Of a stretch of 64,000 nucleotides of DNA, positions 9,426 through 21,499 are shown one piece after another. This stretch comes from Tetraselmis striata (taxonomy: Eukaryota > Chlorophyta > Chlorodendrophyceae > Chlorodendrales > Chlorodendraceae): positions 95,594 to 159,593 of the forward strand of contig VCJN01003061.1 in assembly GCA_006384855.1 (NCBI GenBank), written 5' to 3'. The position numbers were made by a program, and so were the translations under genes. Under the pieces are notes generated by a model. The model saw nothing but the letters and a program-made list of their open reading frames with translations, was not told the DNA's origin and ran no database searches. Positions within the stretch are counted from its first letter, which is position 1. Every line of letters begins with the position of its first letter.

Positions 9426-11793
9426 GGCAGCGCCCCCGCTTCGCCGGCACCGCCCCGCACCTTCCGCATTCATGAAGACCGAGGTGGCTAATCTCCCTTG
9501 CTTACCTCCCTTTGATTAGGTCTGATTTCCTTTTTCTTCCCCTAACCCTAGGGTATGCGGATGTCGGACACCGGCTGCCCGCGTCCTCTGCGCCACGCCA
9601 ATTTTACCTGGCGGACACAAAGCAATTCACGTCTGCCCGGGCAGTCTTGTTGCTTTAGCATTAATGCCGTAGTAGTACGGCACTTAGCGTGCCGCATTGG
9701 GGAGGAAACATCGGTCACCCCGGTACCCGTCGAATCTTATAAAACCATCATCGTCCGCTAGATGGGACCACTCTTATTACAGTTTTGTGCTGGCCTCCCG
9801 CATGCACAACCCACCCTCTCTCCCTTGTTGTAACTCTTTTGCCGCGCGCAAGTTCCCCGCCCTTTCCGTGTAACTAAGCGCGGCTGCTGCGCACTTTTTC
9901 GTTAACCTCCCTTGCCTACCTACCTCCCGTTAAAACATCGTTACCACATACATCAATAGTTACGTAACAATTTCTTCATTATTCGGTAACGGTATCGTGA
10001 TGGAACCAGCGCTGTCCACGCGAATAAATAAAGACCAGCAGCAACATCCACTGATATATACCTCCTCACAAAAGTCTGCAAGGTATATCATCCCTGAACT
10101 GGTATCGTTCCTTCGGCGTGCTGTAAATTCAGTAGCGCTCCCGTCGGCCGCTATCGCCGTCACCCCAGCCCCGCGGTCGGAAACCTCGCCCATATCTGCG
10201 CTAATTACTATAGACGACAGGCACTGCCCTGGTCTCAACTCCACTAATCTTACCCAGTCTCAAGATATACTGTCGATGGCAACGCGGTGAAATAATGCTG
10301 TATTCTTGTATGTCAGACATATTTTGAAAGCAGATGTAGATGTACTAGTCACAAAATATATGCTGGTGCAGACCCACTCCCAATACAAACAACTTCGGGT
10401 GGCGCCCTTAACAATGGTCCATCCCTTCCTACTCGCCAGCCCCTACCTTTTTGTTTATCAGCCAACTACCCATCTCGTCACTTTGCGGTGCTACTGTTTG
10501 TATGTATGGTCGCGCGGTTCAGAAGACCTTCGGGATGTTGTATGGCATCGACTCAAAACGACAGTCAATAGCGGCCAAGCGCGTAGCATGGCATCAGGCG
10601 CCGAAGCACGACAACTTCAGAGGCAAGCCGGAGAAGCGCAGACTGAACCCTGATGAAAACCCAGTTTCTATGTACTGTAGGCCCATCACATGGTACAGGA
10701 ATTCCACCCCCTTCCCCCGCGAATCCGTGTCAGTTTACATGGCCCATCGTCCCTGATCGATTTCTTGATATGACGTGTGTAACGATGCCTGACTGTTTGT
10801 CAATTTGCTGGGCGCACACACCGCCACAAAAAGATGAACTGTGCCCCCGAGTTAATGCGTACGTGTCCTTGTTGCGGCGCCCGTGCGAAAAGTGTAGGGC
10901 AACTGCGTGAACTACTGTGTCTATTGCTGCTCTGTTACAGGCGCATTTGCGGATAGGGCGTGCCTATCTCGCGGCTCCACGGAGGCTATCTCCGGCCTTG
11001 CGGAGTATGGTAAAAGTACGGCGGACTGGCCACGTGGGCTAGCCAAGTAGTTCTTTAGGTATGATAGTACGTATGTGTTGCGTCGGTTGCCGGATGCTGG
11101 CTTCCAGTGACCGTCACTGGCGCCCGCAGTGTCGTGTGCGCAGCTACTCTTCAGCCATATTCGGGGTCAACCTTGTGTTGCCGGTTGGGCTTCACGAGGC
11201 TGCGGGCTGCGGCAGGATGGAGCCGCCAGTCACATCCACGGATGGCAGCCAGCCTGTGGCGGCGACATGCTGGTGAAGTACATGGTGCTCCTAGGATCGT
11301 CCGCCGCAGTATCTTGCAGGAAAAGGAATGGTACCTACAGTGGAGCGAAGCGGTCACTATATCAGAAACGCCAAGTTCCAACGGGTACAAGCCACGACTA
11401 GTGACATGGGTGGCTGCCAAAGGATACATGGCGACATCTGCAATGGCCAACATGTGAGTAACGGATAATGATACCGACAAGCAGCAAATTAGCATCCAAT
11501 GTTGGTGACACACTGCAATTGCCTTTACGATGAGGAGGAAAGGGGGGGGGGGGGGGGGTGTCGCAACACTGGCGCACAGGCACCTCAATATCAGGCAGCG
11601 TCTGGGCATCCATGATCATGGAAGCTGCACTAAATGGCATGAAAGGCAGCTCCTCCTCCATTTGAGTAGGCGGAACTAAACTGTCAGCCGCATCACCCAC
11701 TGGGCCCTGCACGACACGGCAGTGCTCACCGCTTAGTGTCGCCCCAGCACATCACCAACGCCTGTGGGAAGAGAGGCCAACGAAAACACGCGC

Positions 11794-11833
<40 letters not shown>

Positions 11834-12000
11834 TGGGGGGGGGGGGGGGGAGACAGAGCGAGAGGCAGAGCGCAACAGGTGAGAGGGGGAGCGTGTCACT
11901 GAATCTGGCGTGTCATCACATGTGGTCTGGCCTAGCATGTGTGCACAAGCCACTGGATCCGGCATGTCAAAGCATGTGGTGCGTGTCGCGTGAGCATCTG
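9426..12000. other. Gene-poor region
   Basis: No ORF with recognisable domains on either strand. Short ORFs at 9997-10290, 10306-10653 and 11107-11457 have no motif or repeated partner that I can name. A 17-G run (about 11541-11558) and a dinucleotide repeat (next entry) are the only visible structures. Confidence 0.4.
11795..11851 (+). repeat. (GA)n microsatellite followed by G run
   Basis: About 36 bases of alternating GA are followed after a few bases by about 15 G. Similar GA-then-G pairs occur at 37490-37543, so the combination recurs in this genome. Confidence 0.9.
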
Positions 12001-12005
12001 GCATG

Positions 12006-12661
12006 TCATGGCATGGCGAACTGAATCTGGTGAACAAGAGAATGATCAAATGCCATAGTCTGTGGTCTGGAGTCAAGCCAGGGTTGGACCTCAGGGAGCG
12101 ACTCGGCCTGTTCGGCCTTGATCTTCTCCGGCTTTACGCCAGCCGGCGGCGACTCGCTTCCAGCGCACCCCAGTTCATCCTGGTGGCGCCCGGGGGACTG
12201 CTCGTCCACCCCGGCTGACTTCTCGTCGGCGTCTGGAGGGAGCATGGCGACGCGGTCCTCACTCTGAGAGGGGCCCCGCCAGCACACGAGGCCAGATTCA
12301 GGGACCGACTTTCTGCGTCCTTTGTTCATACAGCCCATTGTTGGTTCATTGATGCTTTGGTTCAGTGTTCGGCCTTTTCGGACATTTGGTTCTCACGCGC
12401 ATCAGGGCACGCTCAAAGGCACGCGTTGCACTGGCGAACAAGCACAGCAGCAAGTCGCGTGGCGCGGCGGGCCTTGCCTCCGCCCACTGCAGGCGGCGCT
12501 GCACTGCCCACTCCACTTGACGCTTTGTCAACTGGCGGTGCGTGGCGCACTCCATGCCCACCCCGCATGACTTCGTGTCCGCGTCTGCCAGGCGCTTCGG
12601 GCCGTCGCCCTCGCTCTGGGAGGGGTCGGCCAGAACATGGCGCAGAGCTTAGTTCGCGCAC
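12006..12661 (-). CDS. Possible exons with a diverged tandem module (hypothetical)
   Basis: On the minus strand two segments share a module: PSQSE followed within about ten residues by DADEKS or DADTKS and GV (near 12200-12270 and 12565-12630). Conservation of the peptide, with DNA that differs at many third positions, suggests coding. The frames are open but short (12006-12338, 12346-12561). They lie downstream of the hypothetical gene at 12959-14002 on the same strand and could be its 3' exons. No family recognised. Confidence 0.25.
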
Positions 12662-12958
12662 TGCACTGCTCTTACACTGAGCAAGTCGGGCTCGGCAGCC
12701 GTTTTGGGCGGTGCCACTCTGGGTTGTTCGTTTGTTCTTTTGTTTTCGATTCTCATGGCCGGCGGTGGGATGTCGAGCGGCTTCGAGCGATCATGCACTG
12801 GGCATGTTGTTCCACAGTTGGCGCGCTGCTACAGTACACAGCCCTAGTGTCCCGACCGCGCTGCCTGCCCCCCTTGCCCTGCTACTGTCCCCCCACTAGT
12901 CGCCCCCCATGAGTAGCTATCCCACTAGGCCTGCGAAACCCGCAGATGGAGTGCCTTA

Positions 12959-14002
12959 CTAAACTGATAACGATGATCGCATTAGAAGCTTTTCTGTGAT
13001 ACGCTGAGCCCCGTTGGCGATCCGGCGGCGGATGGTACATTTGTGACAAGTGATATGGGACGAGCGCGAATTGAGGTTAATTGCAAACCGCGATATGGCA
13101 GAGATGTTCGCGACTTGCATGCGGATGCAAGGCAGGCGACCAACCTCTGCCTTGCAGTCGCGGATCTGGCAGTGGCCCTCTCCCTGGGCGCCTTTCTGCA
13201 GCAGCTCCCCCCGGGGCGGCACACCCTTGTCGAACTCGATCCCCCTCGTGACGCTGTTGCGTCGGATGTTGCGACCCAGCACGATGCACTTGCGGCGGTT
13301 CTTCTGCAGCACCGCATCGCCGGGGGAGTACCCGTGCTTGGTCTTGGGAAACATCGCCGCCACATCCTCCTCCTCGACATACTCGCCCCACAACTGCGTG
13401 AGCAGCTGCGCCATCACGGCGTGGCCTCGGTTCCGGCTGGTCTCCTGCTTCTGAAACTCCCAAAACTCCGAGACGTTCAGGTAGCCGCCGAGGATGAGGT
13501 CCAGAATGAGCATGCGGTCGTCCTCTGTCCCTTCTGTCACCACGTCTATCTGCAAGGATATCACGAAGCGGCGGGCGCAAGCAATCACTCCAGATTAACA
13601 ACACCCACCCGAGTCGCCACGCACAGAGGGTAAGCTAGGCCCTCAACGCGCTCTGGGTAACACCGTCTAGGGTGGGGCAGCGACCTTGAGCAATGACCCC
13701 TTCTTTTTGCCCGGCTTGGGAGGTATGGCCTTCAGCTTCTTGGAGCTCTCCTTGACGTACTCCGCGATCAGCTCCCACGCCTCGCTCTGATAGCCGGGGA
13801 TGTCGTCCGTGCCCAGGAGGCCCCGAACCTGCCGGACGAAGGCGGGGAGCGTCTTGCTGTCGGGGGCCTTCGTCACCGGGGGCTTCCCCGCCGGCTTGCC
13901 GCCCGACTTCGCCGTAGCGGCCGCCTTCCGCACGCCGCTATCGCCTTTCTCGGCGCGTGCGGCGGGGGCCGTGGCGCGCTTGGTTGCGCCGGCGTGCCCC
14001 AT
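12959..14002 (-). CDS. Hypothetical protein with basic Ala/Lys-rich N-terminus, two exons
   Basis: Exon 1 runs from ATG at 14002 to 13685 (106 codons; MGHAGATKRATAP start, then a helical segment FVRQVRGLLGTDD and YVKESSKKLKAIPPKPGKKK). A GT donor at 13684 and a CTTGCAG acceptor at 13550 join it in phase 0 to exon 2 (13549-12959). Exon 2 reads IDVVTEGTEDDRM, LILGGYLNVSEFWEFQK and VEEEDVAAMFPKTKHGYSPG. The last 50 or so codons look less coding, so another intron near 13110 is possible. I do not recognise the family. The lysine-rich leader would suit a nuclear protein, but that is only composition. Confidence 0.55.
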
Positions 14003-14556
14003 GGTGCGTGGGTCCGGGCGCGCACGCCCAGCTGGGCGCGCCTTGCGCAAGCGCAGGGCGGTGCGTAAGCGAATGCTCTGCACTGCCACCCGCGCGGGGG
14101 CGGGGAAGCATCTGCTCGGCCGGCGTCCACCCATACGAGCAGCAGCAGCAACTCGTCGCGCGCGCAGGCGAATCAGCGCAGCAGCGCGTGAACCCGCCTT
14201 ATTATGCTGCAGACGAGTGCTGTACTTGGAAGTGGCGTTTGAAGCGTTACAATGGCGTTTATTTTATGCAATTTTGTCGTTTAGACAACGTTATTCTTGA
14301 CAAGGTTTGCTCCGCGCCGATGACGATTGTCGCGCCGCCGCTCACGCGCCGACGTCGCGCTCAGGGAATATAAGAAGTGCTGATTATACTGCCCGACGCG
14401 CTGCCACACCCATAGCCGTCGGTGCCCCACCTGCTCCTCAACCGGCCATTAGAAACCGCCGCCTTGCTGTGCATCGAGGCCTGACCGGCTTGCTGGCTTT
14501 TCTGCCTGCGTCGCACTGCGGAGTGTCGCCACAGCAACTCGCAGCGGCTGTGTAAC

Positions 14557-16172
14557 ATGATGGCGGCGTCGGGCGAGCACGCCGAGAAAGCAGTTCTGGA
14601 ACTATGCCGCGAACACCCAGAGGTGCGGCGCGCCAGCGTGTCCCTCTACCTTCTACGCGCCACTTCTGATGAAGGCCCAACCTCGTTGTCAGAGTGAGCT
14701 TACTAGGAGGCGTAGGTATTCCTGCTTCTCCTGCCGCTCTGCCCGCGATGAGCAACCTCAACCTCGCTTGTGGACATTCGGTCGCAGGGGCTCCCGGAGA
14801 ATGTGTTGGAGAAGGAGCTCGCGGGTTTCTCGATAAGCCAAAAGGCAGCGGCGATCAACTCGCTGCTGCAGCAGCATCGCTTACAGATGCTGCAGGGAGC
14901 TGACACGCTGCTGTACAAGGAGGTGGTGTCCTCCGAGGCTGTCAGGTGAGCGCATGGCCATGCGGGAGGTACAGAGAACGCGGGATGCGGGGACAGCTGA
15001 GTGCCGTCTGAAACTTTGTGCATTTGAAATATCGCTCCAGGTTCAAGGGACTGGGCTCAGAAGATATGCTTGTCTACCAAGTAATCCACCAGGCTGGCAA
15101 CATCGGTACGCGCATGTCCGCCATACTCCTTTACCTGCCCTTCCCCTGATGGTCATCATGACAGACACTGCCTGACAGCGGGCATGGCAAGGGGCGTACG
15201 ACTCAGGCATGGGCGATTTCCGGCCTCATTCCCAGGAATATGGACGAAGGACCTCAAGCACAAGTCGAATCTGCAGCAGCCGCAGGTTGCAAAGATTCTG
15301 AAGACTCTCGAGTCCCGCAAGCTGGTCAAGTCTGTCAAATCCGTCACAAGCGGCAACAAAAAGCTGTACATGTTGTTCGAACTGGAGCCATCCCGAGAAG
15401 TCACGGGCGGCGCCTGGTGCGTGCGCAAACACATGCCAGTGCTATCGATGCCACCTGAAGCTGCGCCTTGATGTGCGACCGGTCTGACAACTGGCATGGT
15501 TGCGACAGGTACACCGAGCAGGAGTTTGACTCGGAGTTCATCGAGGCCCTGCGGGAAGCTTGTTTCCGCTACATCGACCGCCAGGGCGACGCCACGCTGA
15601 CCGACATATCCGCCTTCATCGCCACCAAGGGCTTCTCCAAAGTGGACCTGCGGGACGAGGACGTGCTGTCCATCGTCAACACGCTGGTGTACGACGGCCG
15701 CGTCGACTGCATCGAGGACGAGGAGGAGACGGAGCACTTCCGCCCCGCCATGCTGTCCATCCCCAAGCAGAGCGCCTTCACCGCCCTGCCATGCGGCGTC
15801 TGCCCGGTGGGTCGGCTGAGCATACCGCAAGCTTAATGGGTTTGCACGTTCAGCTATTATTTTTGAGCCATTTTTACCCTCTGAAGACTGGAACGTCGGC
15901 GTAACACATCAGGAAAGAACTATAACACGGGATGGCTGACGGGGTGTTGCGTTGCGGTTTGCATCGTCGGTTACCTATGAAGGCAATCAGGAATCAAATC
16001 ATACGGCTTTGTAGGGAGTGGAATTGCGCGAGTACCTATGCCATGCGCCGGTCCTCGTGAAGGACGCTCACAGATGTTTCCGCCGTGCGCGCAGGTATTC
16101 AACGAGTGCACCATCGGCGGCCCCATCTCCCCGGCAACCTGCGCCTACTTTGATCGCTGGTTGGATTTCTGA
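14557..16172 (+). CDS. RPC6: RNA polymerase III subunit RPC6 (POLR3F, RPC34)
   Basis: Six exons join in frame: 14557-14622, 14788-14945, 15041-15105, 15236-15416, 15509-15806 and 16095-16172 (281 aa; human homologue about 316). RPC6 is a winged-helix subunit of the RPC3-RPC6-RPC7 subcomplex that opens promoters with TFIIIB in tRNA and 5S rRNA transcription. Diagnostic stretches are GLGSEDMLVYQVIHQAGN (exon 3), IWTKDLKHKSNLQQPQVAK, LEPSREVTGGAW (exon 4) and TEQEFDSEFIEALR (exon 5). The C-terminal LPCGVCPVFNEC...CAYF retains the four Cys known to bind an iron-sulphur cluster in the human protein. The first exon is short, with two adjacent ATG codons (14557, 14560). Every donor is GT and every acceptor AG. 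Confidence 0.95.
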
Positions 16173-16204
16173 TGGCTTGCCTCCGTGCACGGATGGCGCA
16201 CCCC

Positions 16205-17534
16205 CTACGCCGCCGGCTGCTGGACGCCGACCCGCTGCAGCAGCGTATACACATCTAGAGGCACACGCTGCGCCCCCTTGTGCGCAGAGCAAGGCCGGTC
16301 GGGAGGGGGGCTCGCTTTCTCCTCTCTCCCTCGCTCGCATTGCTCAGCCACTAACGCTCTCCACTCGCTCCATGCCGACGCGACCAGCAGAGCCTGGCTT
16401 CTCAGCTCCTGCACTTCTGACTCCTCCTGCCTCTTCGACACCGCTGCCCGCCACGCAAGGAAAGAGTGCACCAGCGTCCGGCGCGCGCATGCCGCTCTCG
16501 ACACCCGGCTCAAGGAGGACAGCATCCAGTGCCTGGCCAGCGCCTGGAAGGCAGATGCCATCAGGGCTTGCTCCCGTGCTGCGAGCCACTGCTGCTCCAC
16601 GTGTGCGGCCTCCCGGCAGCAGGTCTGCCATGCGCGGAGGCAGCGCGTCCGGAGGCGCATTGCCCACAGCTGCGACGCGCTCTCCTCCAGCTCCACCACG
16701 CTGGCGTGGGCCCGCCAGGCAGCCATAGTTGTGCGGGACTAGGCGTTGACAGAAGTGGTGCTGTGCGGCCCGGTGTCGCAGCACCTTGTAAGCCCTCCCC
16801 CTGCTGTACGCATGCCAAAGCTGCAACGCTGTGCGGCTCGTCGCGGTCCACCGCCGTTGCACCGCATGCCCCAGCTGCGCCCTCCTCCAAGTACGCCTCT
16901 TGGCCTCAGTGCCCCATGCCTGCAGAAGGTGCCGGCGCCGATGCATAGCCTGCCTGTGGCAGGCCTGCTCGGAGGCTTGGATGCGCTGCTGCGACAGGTG
17001 GTGCCACACCGCCAGAGTTTTGCCTTGCATCCGCCGGCGGCGCGCCTGCAGCGCCTTGGCTGTTATCTGTTGCTGATAGCAGCAGACCGTGACGTACACA
17101 GTCCACCTGCTGAAACTCGTCGCGAGTAGGCGGTCCGATAGGCGGGCTGATGCCACAGCTGTGTGGTGCGATGCGCGCCTGGCGGTGAGGCACAGCTGTC
17201 GCCAGGCGCGGAGGCAGGCGAGCAGCAGGCGCGTGCAGCGCCAGAGGGACACGCCATCTATTCGGTTGCGTTGCTCACCCTGCAGCTGGGAATGGTGAGC
17301 CGAGTGTTCCTCGTCAGCGCGGCGCCACCCCTGACCGCCCTTGCCGCCCGCGCGCGCGCACAGCACCGCCTTGAACCAGGCCGCGAAGGCAAGGACCAGC
17401 GCCTGTCGTCGCTGGACCGCAGAGAGTGCCTGTCTCGAGGCCAGCAAGTCCTCCACACCAGCTCGCCGCGCGTTAATGCCTGCTCGATGCAGGCTGCGTG
17501 GCAGTATGCGCGGGCTCAAGGGCGACGAAAACAT
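16205..17534 (-). CDS. SFI1-like centrin-binding repeat protein
   Basis: The protein is built of helical repeats of about 30 residues with an aromatic/leucine core ending in a Trp plus basic residues: LLLACLRAWRQLCL, LLATSFSRWTVYV, KTLAVWHHLSQQR, RHLLQAWGTEAKRR, RTALQLWHAYSRGR, RCLRAWQTCC, VHSFLAWRAAVSKR, VASAWSEWRALV. This is the pattern of Sfi1 repeats, which bind centrin at basal bodies and spindle poles. The frame from 17534 passes to a second frame ending at 16205. A 46-base intron with donor GTGCTG and acceptor CCTAG before the codons SRTTMAAWR (near 16740-16790) would join them in phase 0, but a frameshift cannot be excluded. The frame is open upstream of the first ATG to a TAG near 17610, so the true start may be on another exon. 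Confidence 0.75.
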
Positions 17535-18284
17535 CCCCTCCGACCGGGCTGAGTCCTCGTCGTTGCTGATTCTTGACGAAGAGTGTTCGTCGGCGACCGA
17601 GATAGAGACTGCCTAGTGTCTGGGCACGGGAACTGGACGCAACAGTTCCGCGTCCCGCCGCCCACGTTCAGCGCGCAGTCGTTTAGCGGCCTGGGCGATG
17701 CGGAAGAAGCGGAACGACGGGCGGTGCGCCTGCCGGGCGGCCGGGTGGGCGGTGCGCCCTGGGGCTCGCGTCTCGTTCCAGATCGATGACGCAAAATGTT
17801 GAGCGTCGGCAGGTCCAGATGCTGCGCTGACCCACTTGCTCTTCCGCTGGTCACATGATGGGTTTGGTTTTCACTACCGCTGTGCGGCTGTGCCCCCTTT
17901 TATTTTCATCGCAGCATGGTGGCGCTACGGTGACACAGTACCCGTACAAAAGTGTTTATGTAGCCTCAGTGTGCTGTAATACCGGTTTCGTATCCGTTTA
18001 TATACAGGCATCCGTTTATTTTGCTGGCAACCTTTCATAGTTGCTGTTAGTTCTGTTGTAGTGCGCTTTTGTGAAAGCCCCGATGTAATATATTATTTAT
18101 ATACAGGAAATGAGAGATGCCAGACGAAACCGCTGCCAGTAGCCACCACGCAATAAACTGTAGACTAATAAGGATTAATGCTTAGTCTTGTTACATAAGC
18201 CAGCTGCAAAAGGCGACAAGGAAGGTCTACTCCAGGCCATCTGTGTTGACAGTAAAACACCACTCGAACCAAACGAGAACTTTT

Positions 18285-18393
18285 TTTTCGCCCCCGGGAC
18301 AGGATTGGCAGCACCAGTGAAACCCTTGCAGCGTCTCTACGACGGCCGTTTGAGCAGAGATCCAGTTACGGAAAACGCCGGGTAGGCGACGAA
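18285..18393 (+). repeat. Dispersed repeat, copy 1 (partner at 38113-38215)
   Basis: The stretch beginning CGCCCCCGGGACAG and ending GGGTAGGCGACG matches 38113-38215 with small indels and substitutions. Shared cores include AGTGAAACCCTTGCAGCGTC and ATCCAGTTACGGAAA. The partner is flanked by a 15-bp direct repeat, suggesting a short retroposon. Confidence 0.8.
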
Positions 18394-19025
18394 TTGTCGA
18401 ACGAGAAATCTCACACATTTAGACCATAGTAGTCGCCAACACATTTAGCACATTTAGCAGTCCAACACGCAGTGCCAATCAAATCCCGTACCACAGCAAG
18501 CATCATCAATTCACCGCAAAATCATCATAAAAGCATAAAAGCATCAAAGACATCATCAAAGCAATGTCGAACCGCAAAATAAAATCCATACCACCCGAGG
18601 GCGGGCGGGCGGGGAATAGTTGTAGACCGGCATTTTCACACCGGTCTTCATCAGCGGTACTCCGCAAGCTGCATACATCTACATCCACGGTATCTGAAAA
18701 CGCTCGGTTTTCACCGTTGTGCCCGCCTTTCAAGGCGGCACTACTGTGACACCGTACACAAATGTACGTAGCTTCACTGTGTACCGAGAGTTAGCAAGAT
18801 CGGCGGAGCCAAGCAACGTCATAGTAACAACAAAAATATATACAACACAGCCAGCATCGGGGCCAAAGAAAAATTCGCTCATCCGGACTAGCATGAAGAA
18901 ACTGAGAAGAACAACCAAACAAGCACTCATCTACATGTTAGCTAGGAATCATGTTCATCATGTGCCATAGCGCGCGAACCACGAACAAAATCATCCGGGC
19001 GACCATCCACGGTTGGGACAGTACG

Positions 19026-19108
19026 CTCATCGGGATCGGGACGAAACGGTCTAACGTCAGTGGGACGAAACGGTATGTCATCAGTGTGACAAAACGGTAT
19101 GTCATCAG
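19026..19108 (+). repeat. Short tandem repeat, about 27 bp x 3
   Basis: Three adjacent units contain GGACGAAACGGT or GACAAAACGGT followed by a GTCA(T)CAGT-type spacer. Units two and three share ACGGTATGTCATCAG. Confidence 0.8.
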
Positions 19109-20004
19109 CGATCAAGTCAATAGATTGGGCTCACATTTCTGTGCCGGAGTGCGTGGAGCACCCTCGACCGAATCTCACGACGTTCGTCGACACTACCTGG
19201 CATGGCAGCCCTAAGCACATAGAGAAGTATGTATGTGTCACTCTTCATAAATGTAAGATATCATAGTCGCTTTGTTACTGGAGCCCAACACATGTTGACC
19301 AAAATCCTCGACTGAAATCCCGGCATTAGAAGTGGCAGTAACGCCGCCACTCCGACAGGAATGAGAGCCATAGGAACCATGGAACTATGTAGCCGTGATG
19401 CTCATAAGAGAGCCCATCCATTGGCTTAAATACCGGGTGTACTGCTGAGCAACTTTAATCACGTTGCTAGAGGGTTTAATACATACGATCCAGAGTTTTC
19501 AGAACCAATCGGACATTTAAGCGTTGGAAAACATACCAAGTCAAAGACTGATGGCCGCCAACATGATGAGTAGTTGCCAGAGGTCGACGCAAAAGCTGCA
19601 CATGACAAACCGGGCTAGCGCTAGTAATCGAAGAAATCATCACTCGGGTACCCCGACGGTATTGATCCTCTTTCCTCTTGGAGAAGGTAATCGTCGCAAA
19701 TTTATCCGCAAGGCCAAAAGTCACATCGAAAGGGAAAGACCATTAGCGCAATCGAATCGGCACATAGCGCCAAAGCACATGACGCAAAGCATCGCAACCA
19801 CCATGTGACAGTACGAAACATATGGGCCCATGCATAGTATAAGCGCTAGCAAAAGAGACGGCATCTAAGAAAAGGTCCCTTTCTGCCTGTCACCTTAATG
19901 CCGATGCTGCGCTTCGCATATTCGCGATTTATAGCAGCCATATGCGAATGGGTTGGTAGATTATTGAACATATTGATTTTCTGATAATACGCAATAGCCG
20001 CAGA

Positions 20005-20111
20005 TTAGTAAGATTCGGTTGTGTCGCCCACCAATTGCAGATACATAGCCACAATGTCCTCAGAAAGCTGGCAGCGGTGAGCCAGGGTTCGGGCGAGCTG
20101 CGCACCATCGG
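20005..20111 (-). pseudogene. 3' end of an ORF cut off by the LTR element
   Basis: With the LTR element and one target copy removed, the minus-strand frame from ATG 26448 continues without interruption from 26170 into 20111 and ends at TAA 20005-20007. The piece encodes GAQLARTLAHRCQ and ends DTTESY. See the main part at 26170-26448. Confidence 0.6.
20107..20111 (+). repeat. Target site duplication ATCGG, left copy
   Basis: ATCGG precedes the left LTR and recurs at 26170-26174 directly after the right LTR. A 5-bp duplication is usual for Ty3/gypsy and Ty1/copia integrases. Confidence 0.85.
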
Positions 20112-20472
20112 TGTTAGGGTTACCACCATAACCCTACCTGCATACCTATATCCGCACACCTATACAATCATTCTCGTACCACTCACTTCCTTATACTAAC
20201 GCAACTACTACATGCAACTAAGCTGCTGATCCGCCCACACACATATGCCGCGTGCTTGCCACACGTCATGCCCTCGTCAGCCATTACGCCCCGATGACTC
20301 CCTGATGACTCCAAGCCTAGATTGCATATCCAAGCCTAAGTAATGCCTGCATGCGAACGGCTGTCAAGCCGATAGTTGTATAAAGCCGTGTACACCTCGG
20401 TACACTGTAACAAGATCCTTTGCTGCAAACCTTTTCCTTGTCTATGCTAAAGTCTCTCACCTAAAGCTTACA
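20112..20472 (+). repeat. Left LTR (361 bp)
   Basis: Begins TGTTAGGGTTACC and ends AAAGCTTACA. It differs from the right LTR mainly by lacking CTAG near its start. A TATA-like GTATAAAGCC lies near 20375, which could be the element's promoter. Confidence 0.92.
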
Positions 20473-20744
20473 TTGGTTTCGCTGAGCTCTGGTTAAGATC
20501 CCCCGCTGCGTTTCCACTGCGCATGCCCGTCCCCCGCCGCGCCTGCCATTGCTGCCGGTCACCCCCCCCCTCCCCGCGCCTGCCATCGTGAACGACCAGC
20601 CTATCACTGCCGCCGCCGCTAACCAACGAAGTACAGATCGACACCGCCCGGTGGCCCGTGTAATCCGGGCCGAGCTGGCCAAACCCACGACCCGCGCCCT
20701 AGCCACGGACATCATCCACGCATCGCCAGTGAACGCCACTTCCT

Positions 20745-20781
20745 CCCCCCCCCCCCCCCCCCCCCCCTCCCTCCCCCCCCC
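20745..20781 (+). repeat. Interrupted poly-C tract
   Basis: Two C runs separated by TCCCT. Located in the 5' part of the LTR element, in an open frame encoding mostly Pro that I regard as low-complexity. Confidence 0.9.
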
Positions 20782-21499
20782 CGGCCGCACGCTCCCCCAC
20801 GCCGCCACGCATCCCACTGCCACTAATTCTCAGAACTGACCGAATATGACTGCATATGCGATGGATGTCGCCGAACGGGCGACTCCGTCAACAAATGCTC
20901 GTCGACGAGCAAGGCACAACAGTGGCACCAGACATTGGCTGCCAGAAGGCAGCTAAGGGGAATACCTAGCTGAACTCGCACCGCCTGCCCGGTTAACGAC
21001 GGTTTGGGGCCAGCCTAGATTTGATTTCGAATTGAAAACCAATCGATAATCTGTCTGACTGGCCGTATTGTTCCCCATTCCCGAGACTATGCCTGTTGGC
21101 TTGCCCCCAGTGAACGAGCTAACTCCTGAGAGCGCGGCCGAGCCCTGCGTGCCGGTGTCTGCGCATGACGGGGCCTCCTCTTCAGGCCCGTTGCCTGTCG
21201 AGTCGACACACTCGTTGCCCTCGCACGAGCTGTGCCGGTTCCTGCTAGCATCTGCCTGCTTTGCCATCCCAGCTGACACAGCTGCTGCCACATGTTATCC
21301 GCAATACCTGTAGCGAAACATGCTGCTACCCGAAAATATTGCCGACGCCCCCCCGGCCCGGCACTGACAAAACCCAAACCTGCCTGGCCATCTGCCTGCC
21401 ACCATGCTTCAGTCATCGTGACGACCCCACTTGCATCCCTACAGTCGCTACTACCCATAGTTATTATTAATTAACGAGTGGCGACTGACCTAACGACTA

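Larger units (their letters stand above)
17600..20004. other. Gene-poor, AT-richer region
   Basis: No protein-coding gene recognised. It contains a dispersed repeat (18285-18393) and a short tandem repeat (19026-19108), listed separately. Confidence 0.5.
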
